Shown in pieces: positions 1 to 10,869 of a stretch of 64,000 nt of DNA. A model generated the notes under the pieces. It ran no database searches and was not told the DNA's origin. It worked only from the letters and a program-made list of their open reading frames with translations. The position numbers and the translations under genes are program-made. Source of the DNA: Tipula vernalis. Taxonomy: Eukaryota > Arthropoda > Insecta > Diptera > Tipulidae. Numbering within the stretch: position 1 is the first letter of the stretch; each line of letters begins with the position of its first letter. The stretch lies in the NCBI GenBank assembly GCA_958295665.1, contig OY282558.1:328077106-328141105 (forward strand). Reading direction: 5' to 3'.

Positions 1-2
1 TA

Positions 3-1264
3 TGGTTAGCCAAACACCCAAAACCTTCCTCACGATTGTTAAGGTGACAAATCGATCTAGATGAATATGAATATGACGTAATATATAAACCTGGTATAAG
101 TAACCAAAACACAGATTCTTTGAGTAGGATTGTTCAATCACATAATGTAAACAAAATTCTTGCAGTTACCAGATCTCAGTCAAAACGATTCGTTCCAGAA
201 AATTAGTGTACAAAATTGATGAATCATTTAATAATAAATAATCACTTCGACGGATGTTTTGGAAAATGGTAATATTACTACAACATCAAGTAACCTCACT
301 ATGGATCCTAAGCAAAAAATTATTCAGCTGAATTCGGAAGCGGATATCGAATGTGTGATTAAATAATTTCATTGTACTCCACTTGGCGTACTATTTATGT
401 CCAAAATTACTATCTAAAGTTCGGAAATTTATAAGCAAATGTACATTATGCCAAACTAACAAAATTAGTAAATCAAATAAAGTTCCAATGAAGATAACCA
501 CTACAGCAAAACTTCCTTTTGAAAGAGTATTTCTTGACGTAGTTGGACCGTTAGTAGAATCAGGACGACTTATGCAAATTTTCGCTAGCGTTAACAATTC
601 CGTCTCAAGAAACCTCTATTGTAGCCAGACCATTTTCAGAAAACTTCCTATGTAAATATGGAATACCGCAAACAATCATTACAGATCAGGGCTCAAATTT
701 CATGAGTGAAATGTTTCAAAACTTATGCAAAATGTTAGCTATAAAGAAACTCAACACTTCGGCCTACCAGCCACAGTCGAACGGTGCATTGGAGCGTTCA
801 CATAGAACCTTAACCGAATATCTACGCAATTTCACAGCAAAAGATCCTCTCAACTGGGATCAATGGATCCCATTTACCATGTTCACGAATAATTCACCCC
901 ACATTCGTTCATAGGCTTCATGCCTTTCGAAATAGTTTACGGTTTTAGGCCAGTTTATAATTATGACAATTATTGCTCCGAGCTAAAAAATAAACTTCAA
1001 AGTTCGTGGCTTATTGCTCGTGATCGTTTATTGAGAAAAAAAAAAATTTCTAAAAATTCATATGATAAGCATCTAAATGAATCAAATAAAAATGTCGGTG
1101 ATAGAGTCATGTTAAAAAATGAAACAGTTAAAAATAAGTTCGACCCATTATGGTTTGGACCATATGTTATCACAAGCGTAAATTCTGCGCAAAATTCTAC
1201 TATAAAAATTAAAGGAAAGAATAAGGTTGTTCACAATAACAGAATCAAACGGTTTTCAGAGTAA
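3..1264 (+). pseudogene. Ty3/gypsy-type retrotransposon pol fragment (RNase H tail and integrase)
   Basis: The window opens inside a reverse-transcriptase polyprotein. Positions 3-206 read as the end of an RNase H domain (the YEYDVIYKPG motif and DSLSR), with a TGA at 45-47. From 383 an integrase follows: two cysteines of the zinc finger (CTLC, about 440-451), first catalytic Asp at 536-538 (FLDVVGP), second Asp at 684-686 (TDQGSNF) and Glu at 792-794 (NGALERSH). The second Asp and Glu are 35 residues apart, as usual in retroviral-type integrases. The C-terminal GPY-like part (WFGPYV) ends at 1264. The reading frame shifts near 600-660 and again near 910, and about 180 bp between RNase H and integrase is degenerate. 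The integrase would insert the element's cDNA; this copy is dead. No LTR was found within the window. Clade within Ty3/gypsy is not resolved. Confidence 0.88.
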
Positions 1265-1662
1265 ATGTATTTTAATTAATCTATACAGAAACTTATTCAA
1301 CATCTTGAATAACATTGATTGATACTACTTCCAAAATAAAAAAAATAAGTAAAAATAAATAGATTTGTATACAATTTTTGAATTAAGCTATACACTTGGG
1401 TGCAAAAAATTCGCACATTGATATATTTTCACCAAAATTTCAAAACTATCAAAAAATCCAATGTTTGTTTAATTTTCTTGAATTCAGATTCAAAGTCTAT
1501 TTAAACACCTATCCAGTGGTACCATTTTTTTACTGATACCGTGTCAACAAAGTGATTTTTTGGGTCAACATCTGAAGTACACATTTTTTGTGAATTTATC
1601 AGCATGAAAATTAGAGGTAAAAATCGAATTGAAACATGGAAATCAGCAAAAAAACATTTTTA
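1265..1662. other. No gene; AT-rich flank, possible outer end of the Tc1-like element
   Basis: Noncoding sequence between the integrase and the end of the Tc1-like transposase. The string cacttgggtgcaaaaaattc near 1391 could be a terminal repeat of the Tc1-like element, but I found no matching inverted copy beyond 9350. Confidence 0.4.
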
Positions 1663-2153
1663 CTAATAAGAAGTGTTCCCTTCCCTAGCCCGAATGACAG
1701 CTTCCATTCGATGTTTCATCGATTTCACCAAAGTTTTCACCAAATCTTGAGGTATCGCCTCCCATTCCTCTGCGATCGCCTGTTGCAGCTCCTGGAGACT
1801 CATTGAAATAACATCTCTGGCTCAAACCCTTTTTTTCAGCTCGTCCCATAAATATTCGATAGGATTGAGGTCCGGGCTTCGAGCTGGCCACTCCATAACA
1901 GGGACATCCAACTCTTGAAGGTACTGGTAATCTATACCAGCCGTATGTGGTCTCCCATTATCCTGCATTAACACAAAGTTTTCACCAATAATACCAGCAA
2001 AAGGTACGACGAAGTCCTCGAATACTTCCTCAATGTACCGTTGAGAAGTAAATCCTCTTGATCGACGGCTAGTATTCGCTCCGGAGATAAACACAAGATC
2101 TGTCTTCGCCTCCAATGGCATGCCTCCCCAGAACATGCATGATCCACCGCATA
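1663..2153 (-). pseudogene. Tc1-like transposase, C-terminal half (DD34E)
   Basis: The minus strand encodes the catalytic C-terminal half of a Tc1/mariner transposase. The block GGSCMFWGG starts next to the break at 2153. The second catalytic Asp lies in MQDNGRPHTA and the Glu in LNPIEYLWDEL, with 34 residues between them, the DD34E spacing of Tc1-like enzymes. After WDELKKRV a frame change near 1825 leads into a typical tail (ending about ..REGNTSY) with stop at 1663-1665. The other half of the same gene is at 8893-9350: a CACTA-like element sits between them. The enzyme would cut and reinsert its element at TA sites; this copy is inactive because of the split, frame changes and stops. Confidence 0.9.
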
Positions 2154-2206
2154 CACTGAAAAAACAAAATTACTCAAATTAAAGAATCATCATTCTTTGA
2201 AAAAAA

Positions 2207-2586
2207 ATTCTAAAGTTTAAATAAACTTTTCTATGATTCTCAAAATTTGTTGCAATAATCATATAACACGATTAGTTGAATTTTGAAACATTCATTCTTT
2301 GATTTCGACAATTTTCGTTTCCTTTGTTATATTCGTCCGTTAATAGATCCAAATAGAAAGAGAAAGAGAATCCGAAGATATTACAACAGCAATTGCATTG
2401 TAAATTCTCATTGAAATACACTAATTGTTTCTACGGTCGTATGTGCAATTATCAATTATTTTACTCATTGTTAATCGCAATTAGACTACAAAAAAACAAT
2501 TCTGAAGTTCAAATAAACTTTTCTATGATTCTCTTAATTTGTTGCAAGAATCATATAATACGAATAGATGAATTTTCAAAACATTC
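2207..2586. repeat. Subterminal direct repeats, left end of the CACTA-like element
   Basis: Two diverged copies of about 85 bp, 2207-2292 and 2499-2586, share attct(a/g)aagtt(t/c)aaataaac, ttctatgattct and gttgcaa(t/g)aatcatataa. The same ttctatgatt core recurs near the right end (about 8522 and 8675). Such repeats are usual transposase-binding sites in CACTA elements; binding here is inferred. Confidence 0.7.
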
Positions 2587-2878
2587 TACAATTAGTTTTT
2601 TATTTCATCGAACGTCGAGTTCGTATTCGTCGTCATTCGAATGTGCAATTTTTTCCACAGCTGTAATTGGAATATTAATGTGATCAGATCACTAACAAAG
2701 TGCATTTACCTGTTTAAAAAATAACTAAAACAAATTAATTAGTTTATTCAATATCTAAAGTGAATCGTGAATTCAATACAGTGTGTTTGTTATAAAAGTA
2801 AAATATTAAAGTTAATTTTATAAAAGTAAAATAAAAAAAGTTATTGTGAAATCGTGAGCACGTGTTTTAGTTTTTATT

Positions 2879-5705
2879 ATGATGGAAGAAACGATGGTGG
2901 AGACGGACGATCCCAATATTGTCCTTTATTTAACTGAAGTGCAACAATTATTGATAGATTGGAATATTAGTGAATTGATAGAGGTTTTTAATGAACAATC
3001 CATAAATATTGAGTGCTTAAAAGAACTGGCGATAGCCGACATTGAGAAACTAATTCCAGATCAACCGCTTGGTGTTCGCATTTTATTTAGAACTAGACTT
3101 TTAGAATGGCGGAAAATCAACGTAAGTATTTCATAAATAATAGCATGCATGTTTATTTTTGTGAACACGGTACAAATTATAAAATTGTTGGTCTATAGAA
3201 CTACCCACTGATGCCAATTGCCGAAACGGTATCAGCAGATACGAGTGTTTTAAACTGGTTAAGTCGATGCCAACCAAACTCATCTTCTCCTTTATCAACG
3301 CCAGCTCTGTCTCCATGCATAACAGAACCTTCAACATTGCATGACCATTACAACAAAAGTGATCAAATCAAATTCAATGTAAGTTTATAAAAAATAAATT
3401 GTTTTTGTTGAATTTTTTTCTAATATAAGTTCTAATATACTCATAGTTTCTAATGATTTTCTTTTTTTCTGATTTTTGTTGATTTAAAGAATTTAGAGCA
3501 AATTTTAAAAAATTCGTTTGTGGGTAAAAATATACTAGAAATGTCGAAAATGAAGAAGCCACTGTCATTCAAATCGCGAAATGACCTATGTGAAGTTGTT
3601 GTCGATTATTGGATAACTAATAACATAGAACACGTTCTTGCATCAACTTATTGCAAAGATATCGTTAGCGACATTTTAAAACTGTTTCCTAACGAAATTG
3701 AGGTAAATATAAAAAACTATTTTTTACGAATTAATTTGTTAACACATTCGTGGACATCGGTTTTAACTACGACTACTCGGAATGGCACGTAATTATTTTT
3801 TTAAAGAGTCTTTAAATCTGAATTACGAATTATTAAATAGTTTAAGTAAAATTTTGCAATCATTAGTTTGTTATTGAAATAGAGCTGTAAAAGAGAAACA
3901 TTACATCTAGTTAAATTAGTTTGATCATTTTATATATGAAACTTAAAATAACTGTCGTATTAGAACAGAATTAAAAAAACGATGATGAGCAAAAAGTATT
4001 AAAAGAGAATGATACAATCCTAGTATTGATAGGATAATACTTTAATTTTTTTGCTCACGAATGTGTTCAATTCTATTGAGTTTATTGATTATTTAATTAA
4101 TTTTTGATTTTTTCACAACAATTGTTTGTAATATTAGGAATATTACATAAGCTCTAATAAAAAAACTAAGAGTCGGCTTGCACAAAAATATTACAGCTTA
4201 TGTCGAAAATATCAAAAGAAAGGAATTATTGAAAGCCATTACAAAATAAGGAAGACTAGTATACCCAGTGATATCAGCACAAGTGAGGAACAAGAAGAGG
4301 TTGAAGAGGAGAGCATTGACGAACATTTGCTAGGATGCCAATCGTGGCTTAAAAGCAATAAGCAACCAGAAGCTCTTGTTGTAGAAAAGTGGCGACTGAC
4401 ATATAATTTTCGGCTTGGTCAGGTTAAAAATAATAGAGATTTATTTACGGAGTGGCCGATTTTAAATCAACAAATAGGACTCTCTTTGGTAATTGTTTAT
4501 AACAAATGTTCACTCTCTTTTCCTATCTGTATTAATAATTTAATAAAATTTTTCTAGATTGAACTGGATTTTGATAATACTCATCCCGGAAAAAACAGCT
4601 ATTGTTTTCCAAATGGGATCAATTTAAGCGGGTTATTGTGAATATATATAAGAACAACATTAAAGATAGTTATTCAAAGAAAAAGCTGGGCTTAATGAAT
4701 GAACAAATCAGTGCTGGTAAATATATTTTTTCTAAATTTTAATTCTAATATCCAAAGTGTTCTACAACCCTCAAACAAGAGGCTCGCAGCTGCCTTTCTA
4801 CGTGCTCCCTAAACATATAATTCTGAAATTTAAAAAATGGTCTGTATTTCTCTAGTAAATTCACCTTGTAGTTTAATAATTACTCAACATTGGCAACATT
4901 GTAATTTAATAATGTTACCCAGTTTTCTTCTTCTAATATCGGTCAAAGTTCAAAATATTTATTTTCACATTAACTGTACTTCTTGCGCGCATTGATCCAG
5001 ATGAAGTCGATTTTTTACATTCAAAACAACACTATTTCACCCAATTTCAACATATTCAAAGAGCATAGTGAAAAGCCGCTGCAAGTCACTTGTCCGTAGG
5101 TTGTCGGACATCTTGTATGAAATACGTAAATAAATTATTTAATTGTATTTTAGATTCCGAGAATTATTTACTTATTGTGCTACTAAATTCTATTTTGATA
5201 CCTACCGGTATTCATACTAAAAATAAGGAAGGAAAACGCTCTTTCTGGAAGCCGTCAATTCTTGAAGCAGAAAGTTTTTTGGTGTTGCATGTTGAGGTAC
5301 TACATATATTGAAATTTTCTTCTGATATAAGTTTATTTATTACACTAATATAATTTCTTATCAATACAGGTCGAAAATAACACCTACAATACGGTCAAGA
5401 AACATAGAGCAAATCTGTTCCAAAGAGGACTAACTAATCAACCCTTACTAGTTGTACAAGGAGAAGTAAGCGATATTCGTAAAATTTACATTATTTTAAA
5501 CGATACCTTTTATGAAGTAGATAGTTTCTTAAAAGGATTATCAGTACTAGTACAAATTTTTTACGTTTTTAATTTGAAATTTCCTGAGCCTTGCAAGCAA
5601 GTATATGAATTTTTAGTTCATTATTTTTATGAAATAAGCTTAGAATCACAAAAATCAAAACAGTTATCTCTTTTGTTAACTGAATTACAAACAGCATCTG
5701 CATAA
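2879..5705 (+). CDS. SAM-domain gene carried by the CACTA-like element (spliced)
   Basis: The first exon (ATG 2879, donor at 3122) encodes about 80 residues with a clear SAM domain (sterile alpha motif): core LLIDWNISELIEVFNEQSIN, then LKELAIADIEKL and a C-terminal helix ending LLEWRK. Exons with matching GT/AG sites follow at about 3199-3378, 3490-3702, 4139-4488, 4558-4716, 5154-5296 and 5370-5705 (stop 5703-5705). Later exons contain NKKTKSRLAQKYYSLCRKY, VVEKWRLTYNFR and FTEWPILNQQ, and the last contains IYIILNDTFYEVDSFLKG. These resemble uncharacterised SAM-domain proteins of fish and invertebrates annotated as SAMD3-like. Exon 5 has a frame break near 4620 and the 4717-5153 stretch is unclear, so this copy is probably decaying. 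SAM domains bind other proteins or RNA; the role in transposition is unknown. The gene ends just before the transposase start, on the same strand. Confidence 0.72.
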
Positions 5706-5707
5706 TC

Positions 5708-8054
5708 ATGTTTTTATGCTTTATTTGCTCAAAAAGACATACTGATATAAATAATTACATAACGCATTTAAAATTCATTCATAAACTATCACGCCATACT
5801 TCATATTTCCAATGTACAATTTGTCCACAATTTGTCAAGGCATAACGATTTAAGGTCCCCATATCAAGTTTCAGTAGAATTAAAAACGGTTGAAAATTTA
5901 AATGAAGTGCAAACAGACGGTATTCCTGAACTATGTAATGAGCTGCTCACCGAAAAACCTGGTTTTTCAGATTTCACTAATCAATCTTTACAATTTGCAT
6001 TAAAATTATTTGGAAATACTTCGCTTAATCGAAAACTAGCCGTGGAAATCATAAAGGATTTTGAAAATTTTATTACTAGTTTTATAAATCAAATTGAAAA
6101 TATGACTGATGCCCCAGAAATAAAAAATCATTTAGAGATTTTTAAAAATTGTTTTTCCGCAATAAATTCAGAGTATAAATTCAAAAAACTTTTGCAAGAT
6201 AAAAATTTGTTTTCAGACCCTAATGAATATGTCATTAATACTTCAAAAACCATTGAAACTATTAATTCAAAGGTGTCCACAGGTATTTTGTTGCCGATTT
6301 CGTATAACATACAAAATTTCCTCGAAGTCAATGATAATTTACTTTCCATGATTGATAAAATTCGAGAATTAGAAAACAGTTCAAACATTTCGAATATAAT
6401 TCACGGTTCAGCTTGGAAAGAAAAATCAAAAATATACAACAGCATCAGCATTCCCTATATTCTATACCAAGATGATTTTGAGGTTAACAACCCTCTTGGT
6501 TCCAAATCTGGGCTGGATAAAATAACAGGCGTCTATTTGAGTTTTCCCTTATTAGAAGATTCCAAAATATCAAAATTGGAAAATATACTGACTTGCTGTT
6601 TCACAAAATCTACTGACATATCACACGGTAACGTTTCGAATTTTATGCCACTAATAGAAGTATTAAAAAAACTAGAAGAAGACGGTTTATTTGTTAAAAC
6701 TAAAAATGGTACCATTCACGTTCATATAATATTAGCAGCTATAACTGGGGATAACCTAGGTTTAAATTCGATTTTAGGTTTTACAAAATCTTTTTCAGCC
6801 AATTACTACTGTAGAATTTGCACTTGTGATAAAATAACTATGCAAAAGCAACTTATGGAAGACACATCTAAATTAAGAAATTTAGAAAATTATAATGAGG
6901 CCGTAAATATAAATGATCTTGCAAGGACAGGCGTAAATGAACAATGTATTTTTAATTCCATCAGATCATTTAATGTTATTGATAATGCTACTTGCGACGT
7001 GATGCATGATATTTTTGAGGGCATAGCGCACTATGAACTTTGCGATATACTTAACCATTTTATTTCCGAAAAAAAATATTTCTCTTTATGCGATCTTAAT
7101 GCACGATAATTTTCTTTTGTTTATGGCCCTCTAGATAATAAAAATAAGACTGCAAATATTAAAATTAAACATTTAATTAACAGAAAATTAAAAATGTCGG
7201 CCTCTGAAACGAAATGTTTTTTACACTTTATTTCCCTAATGATTGGTGATTTTGTACCTAAGAACGACAAAGTGTGGAGATTACTTAAACTTTTAATAAA
7301 ATTGGTCGATACATGCATTTTACCTTCCTATTCCCTAAAAAACTTAAAGGACCTCAATGATATTGTTATCGAACATCACAAATCATATTTAGGCCTATTT
7401 GGAAGGAATTTGTACCCAAAGCATCATTTTATATTGCATTATGTTAGTTCAATGCGAAAACTAGGTCCCATAAACAGATTATGGACAATGAGATTTGAAG
7501 CCAAACACAAAGAAAGTAAGAATTACGCTAGCACAACTACATCAAGAAAAAATATACTGCTTAGTTTGGCTATTAAATCAAATTATCATTTTGCACTTAA
7601 TATTAATGCAAAAAGACATTTTGCTTTGGATAATGTGGAAAATTGGGGTGATGGCAAATATATAAATTTTATGAATCTTGATATTTGGGATAACTTACCT
7701 GAAGAGAAAAAAAGAGAATGTAATTTTAGCAACATATTTTCTTTAAAAGAAATAATAATTAATTGTACGCCTTATCGATTGGGTGATATTTTAGTAACTG
7801 CCAATGAAGCAAATGAAATTATTTTATTTAAATGTGTTTATATAATAGTAGAAACGGAAGATAAAACGTACTTTGCATCTGAAGTGCTCCAAATAATTGA
7901 ATTTGATACCCATTTTGATTGTTTTGTTATTGGAGACAATGTTAACAAAAAATATGAATTGATTCAAAAATGTGATATAAGATTTCCTCCGCTGCATTTT
8001 ATTAAATTGCCAGACAGCAGAGTCATTGTAAAGCTAAAGGCTCCTTATTATTAA
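5708..8054 (+). pseudogene. CACTA-like transposase
   Basis: From ATG 5708 a C2H2-type finger is visible (MFLCFICSKRH with ITHLKFIH), then a second Cys pair (CTICPQ) before a frame break near 5841. The rest, 5832-8054, is one frame of about 740 codons broken by a single TAA at 7107-7109. Central landmarks are ILAAITGDNLGLNSILGFT, SANYYCRICTCDK (Cys cluster) and CDVMHDIFEGI; after the stop come FIMLHYVSS-type residues (HHFILHYVSSMRKLGP), WTMRFEAKHKE and a C-terminal domain ending about 8050. GDNLGL, CRxC and DVMHD with FEAKH are conserved in a large family of TE-encoded proteins of animals that I associate with CACTA/EnSpm elements; the catalytic residues are not proven here. The gene sits 2 bp behind the SAM gene on the same strand. 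Only two lesions suggest fairly recent activity. Confidence 0.72.
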
Positions 8055-8339
8055 TAAATTGTTTAACTGAAAATATCCTTGTATAGTGAATATGAAAGAT
8101 ATTAATGTATTAATGAAGTGTATTAAATATTAATGAATAATTAAGCAAAAGGGAGCCATAAATACTTTAGAATTAACTTTCCATAGTTTATTTTCAAAAT
8201 TGAATTAATTAATGTAAATAAAATAGAAAATAAATGTTTTTGTTTAATAAAATTTTTTTTTATTGAGACTTCGAGTATAACAGATCTTCCAAAGCACTGC
8301 AAATTAAGTAAGTATGTATGTATAAAAATCGCCAAATAT

Positions 8340-8720
8340 TTCTCAATTTCAAAAAATTCGATTTGCAAATATTATAAAACATTCTTTAAAATTACAAAAT
8401 ATTATTTGAAAACTCATCCAAAACATTCTGTATTATTGCAATAATATTATTTGAATTCACAAATCTCACTTTTACATAATTGTTGAATGTATTATATGAA
8501 TTGATAAATGTTTGGAAAATATTCTATGATTCCTAAAATTTTGAATTGTATAAATAATCAAATACTCTATATGAAATTGCAAATTCTTTATATGTTAATG
8601 CAATAATATTATTTGAATTTGGGAATATCTGTTTTAAGTAATCGTAGAATGCATTGTATGAATGTTTGAAGACATTCTATGATTTCTACAATTTAGAATT
8701 GTTTAAATCATTAAATTTGG
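8340..8720. repeat. Subterminal repeats, right end of the CACTA-like element
   Basis: Diverged repeats of about 150-180 bp built of ttctatgattcctaaaattt, gaattgt.taaat, attatatgaatt and tgcaataatattatttgaat strings, for example at 8430-8590 and 8600-8745. They match motifs of the left end in the same orientation. Confidence 0.55.
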
Positions 8721-8892
8721 GATATGAAATCATAAAAGTAATTCTTTAATTCTGCAAAACAATTATTTGCAAAACTAGAGAATCCAGATCGGTATTTTTG
8801 AAGAATATAATTATATGACTGAGAATCAGAGAAAACTTTGGTTGATTTCAGACCACATTTTATATGATATCAAACAATCTTTTTTTTCTGTG

Positions 8893-9350
8893 TAAGAGAC
8901 TCGTTCTTCAATGCAACATTGTGCAAATCGCTCTCCTGGCCTTCTATACACTCTTCCTCGCCCATCGTTGCCATATAATCACATCCTGAACTCGTCAGAG
9001 AACATGACTGTTCTCCATAGTTCTTCTGTCCAATCCAAATGCTCTCGAGCGAAATGAAGGCGGGCTCGCCGGTGGGCTGGGATCAATTTCGGCCGTTTGC
9101 TGTTTGGTGTGCCATCAAATTACCTTCTTGAAGTCATCTGCTAACTGTCCACCGACTGAATTCGGATTCATGAGCTTCTTAGAGCCGCTGTCCCAGTTGA
9201 ACCGCATTCAAACGACGATTTCGCAACGAAATAGTCACAAGAAAGCTGTCATCACGCTGTGTTGTAGCACGAGGTCGGCCAGTTCCTTGTCGCCATCTGA
9301 AGCCGCATTAATGGGACGACGTGAAAAAATGACGGACACTGCAATTAAAT
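8893..9350 (-). pseudogene. Tc1-like transposase, N-terminal half
   Basis: The minus strand gives the missing front of the transposase at 1663-2153. In order from 9330 downwards: a GTGRPRATTQRDD stretch of the DNA-binding region, ISLRNRRLNAVQL (helix-turn-helix), REHLDWTEELWRTVMFSDEF with the first catalytic Asp, and RVYRRPGERFAQCC. The half ends at the TA that borders the CACTA-like element. Frame changes and stops occur near 9190, 9130 and 8970. Joining the halves across one TA leaves a one-base gap in the glycine-rich block, an older or insertion-linked lesion. The first 40-50 residues of a normal Tc1 enzyme were not found. Confidence 0.85.
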
Positions 9351-10800
9351 GAATTGTGTATTATATTTTAATTTGTGTATGATATTGTTAAGAAAATAGA
9401 AAAATGGTATTGGTATTATTGTAATTGATACATCGATGTACGATCTGAACAAACAACAATTGTTGGACAGCAGACAAAAAGCAGAACATTCGATGATTTG
9501 GACCAAGATACATTGAAATTACAATTTTATAATAATAAATAAAAAATCATAAAGTTTGAAATTTCGTTTTTAACAGTGAGAAGTGGTGCTATAAGTTAAT
9601 GTAAAGTTGAGATAAAAATAGTGGTACAAACAATTTGATCATAAGGCATAACACATTTAACGTTAGTTATTGCTCGGTTTCGCTTAAAAAGAAATAATCT
9701 ACAGCTAGACCTTTCTTCCTTCTTTTAAGAAATTTCGGTTTGTTTCATAATACGAATTCAGGGAAAGTTAATTTTATTTATTGTTATCATTTTAACTGGA
9801 GAGCTAAATATTTGTTGTGGCACATTCAATGGCGTAAATACCAATTTCGGGCCCCCGCAAATTTTTTTTTTGGGTCCCTAGAAATGTTTATTTTACCTAT
9901 TTCACATGAAAATTTGCTTTACGCCGATTTTTTAATTAAAAAATTATTTAGCCTAGCATTGGTTAAAATTATCTGATTTCGAGAAAGATTTAAAAAATTG
10001 AGCAACTTTTAATGTTTACAAGTTGATATTTAGACCTAGCAGACTGTCAGTGACCGACAAAAATCTCAACTAATGGAGTGGAAGATAGTTTCTTTACCGG
10101 TAAAACCCCTTACCATTTATCGGTAAACTTTGCAATTTTCCATTTACCTGAAGTTTTTACCAGTAATTAAAATTATACAAAATGTTGCTTAAATTCGTTA
10201 TTGAATAGACAAATACACAAGAAATGTGATGCTCAAACCAAACACGAAACAAATAATATCAATAATTTCGAAATAATCTCAAAAAGGTCGAATTTTCAAA
10301 GATTATCCGTAAAAAAATTATCCGTAAATATGTAAAACCGATGAAAATCATATGCGCGATAATCACTGCCATATGTGAAATGTAAATAACCTAAACATTC
10401 TTGAATACTTTCGAATATCACAAAACTACTAAATATCACAATTTATATGTATGTAAGAAGCTCAGAACATTACGCTACAAAATTCGAATAAATTCGCAAA
10501 TCTCGAATAATAATAAAATTGTTGAAAAACAATCTAGAATAAACCACGGAATAATCTCGATTACCCCAGAAAAATTCGAATAATCTTTGTCGAAAAAATA
10601 CTTAGAGTAGCCTTAGACAGAAGTGTCGCGTTTTTTTTCCATCATGGGGGAAAAAAATATTAACAAAAAATTCGGATTTTGGGGCATTGGCGCTCAACGA
10701 TTAAGTATTGTTCCTTTGTTTACGTTAACTTGGCATTTATTACTTAGGGTGATTTTTTATTTCTTTTCGTTTTAGATTTCCATCCCGTTAATTTTGAATG
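9351..10800. other. No recognisable gene
   Basis: AT-rich sequence with short A/T runs and a small palindrome tttaccggtaaa (10093-10104). Nothing coding is convincing on either strand. Confidence 0.5.
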
Positions 10801-10869
10801 AAGCGCTCCTTATATTTATTTGTAAGTATTGCGCATCAGTCACGTTGCGTCGTGTTTACACTTTTAATG

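Larger units (their letters stand above)
2154..8892 (+). mobile_element. CACTA-like (CMC-type) DNA transposon inserted in the Tc1-like transposase
   Basis: The ends are short imperfect inverted repeats starting CACTG and CACAG followed by A-rich tracts (left CACTGAAAAAACAAAA; right, complemented, CACAGAAAAAAAAG). TA precedes the left end (2152-2153) and follows the right end (8893-8894), so the target duplication is TA. Removing the element brings the two transposase halves together. It carries two plus-strand genes, a spliced SAM-domain gene (2879-5705) and a transposase-like gene (5708-8054), and repeated subterminal motifs at both ends. CACT-type termini, 2-3 bp duplications and subterminal repeats are features of the CACTA/EnSpm/CMC group; the group assignment is inference from structure and from the DVMHDIFEG-type protein. 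Confidence 0.72.

Noticed and set aside
8881..8900. Possible splice site or promoter at the T-rich tract
   Set aside because: It is the right end of the CACTA-like element; the following sequence is the Tc1-like gene.
9104..9352. Plus-strand gene of 82 codons
   Set aside because: It is the complement of the Tc1-like N-terminal half, which has clear motifs on the minus strand.
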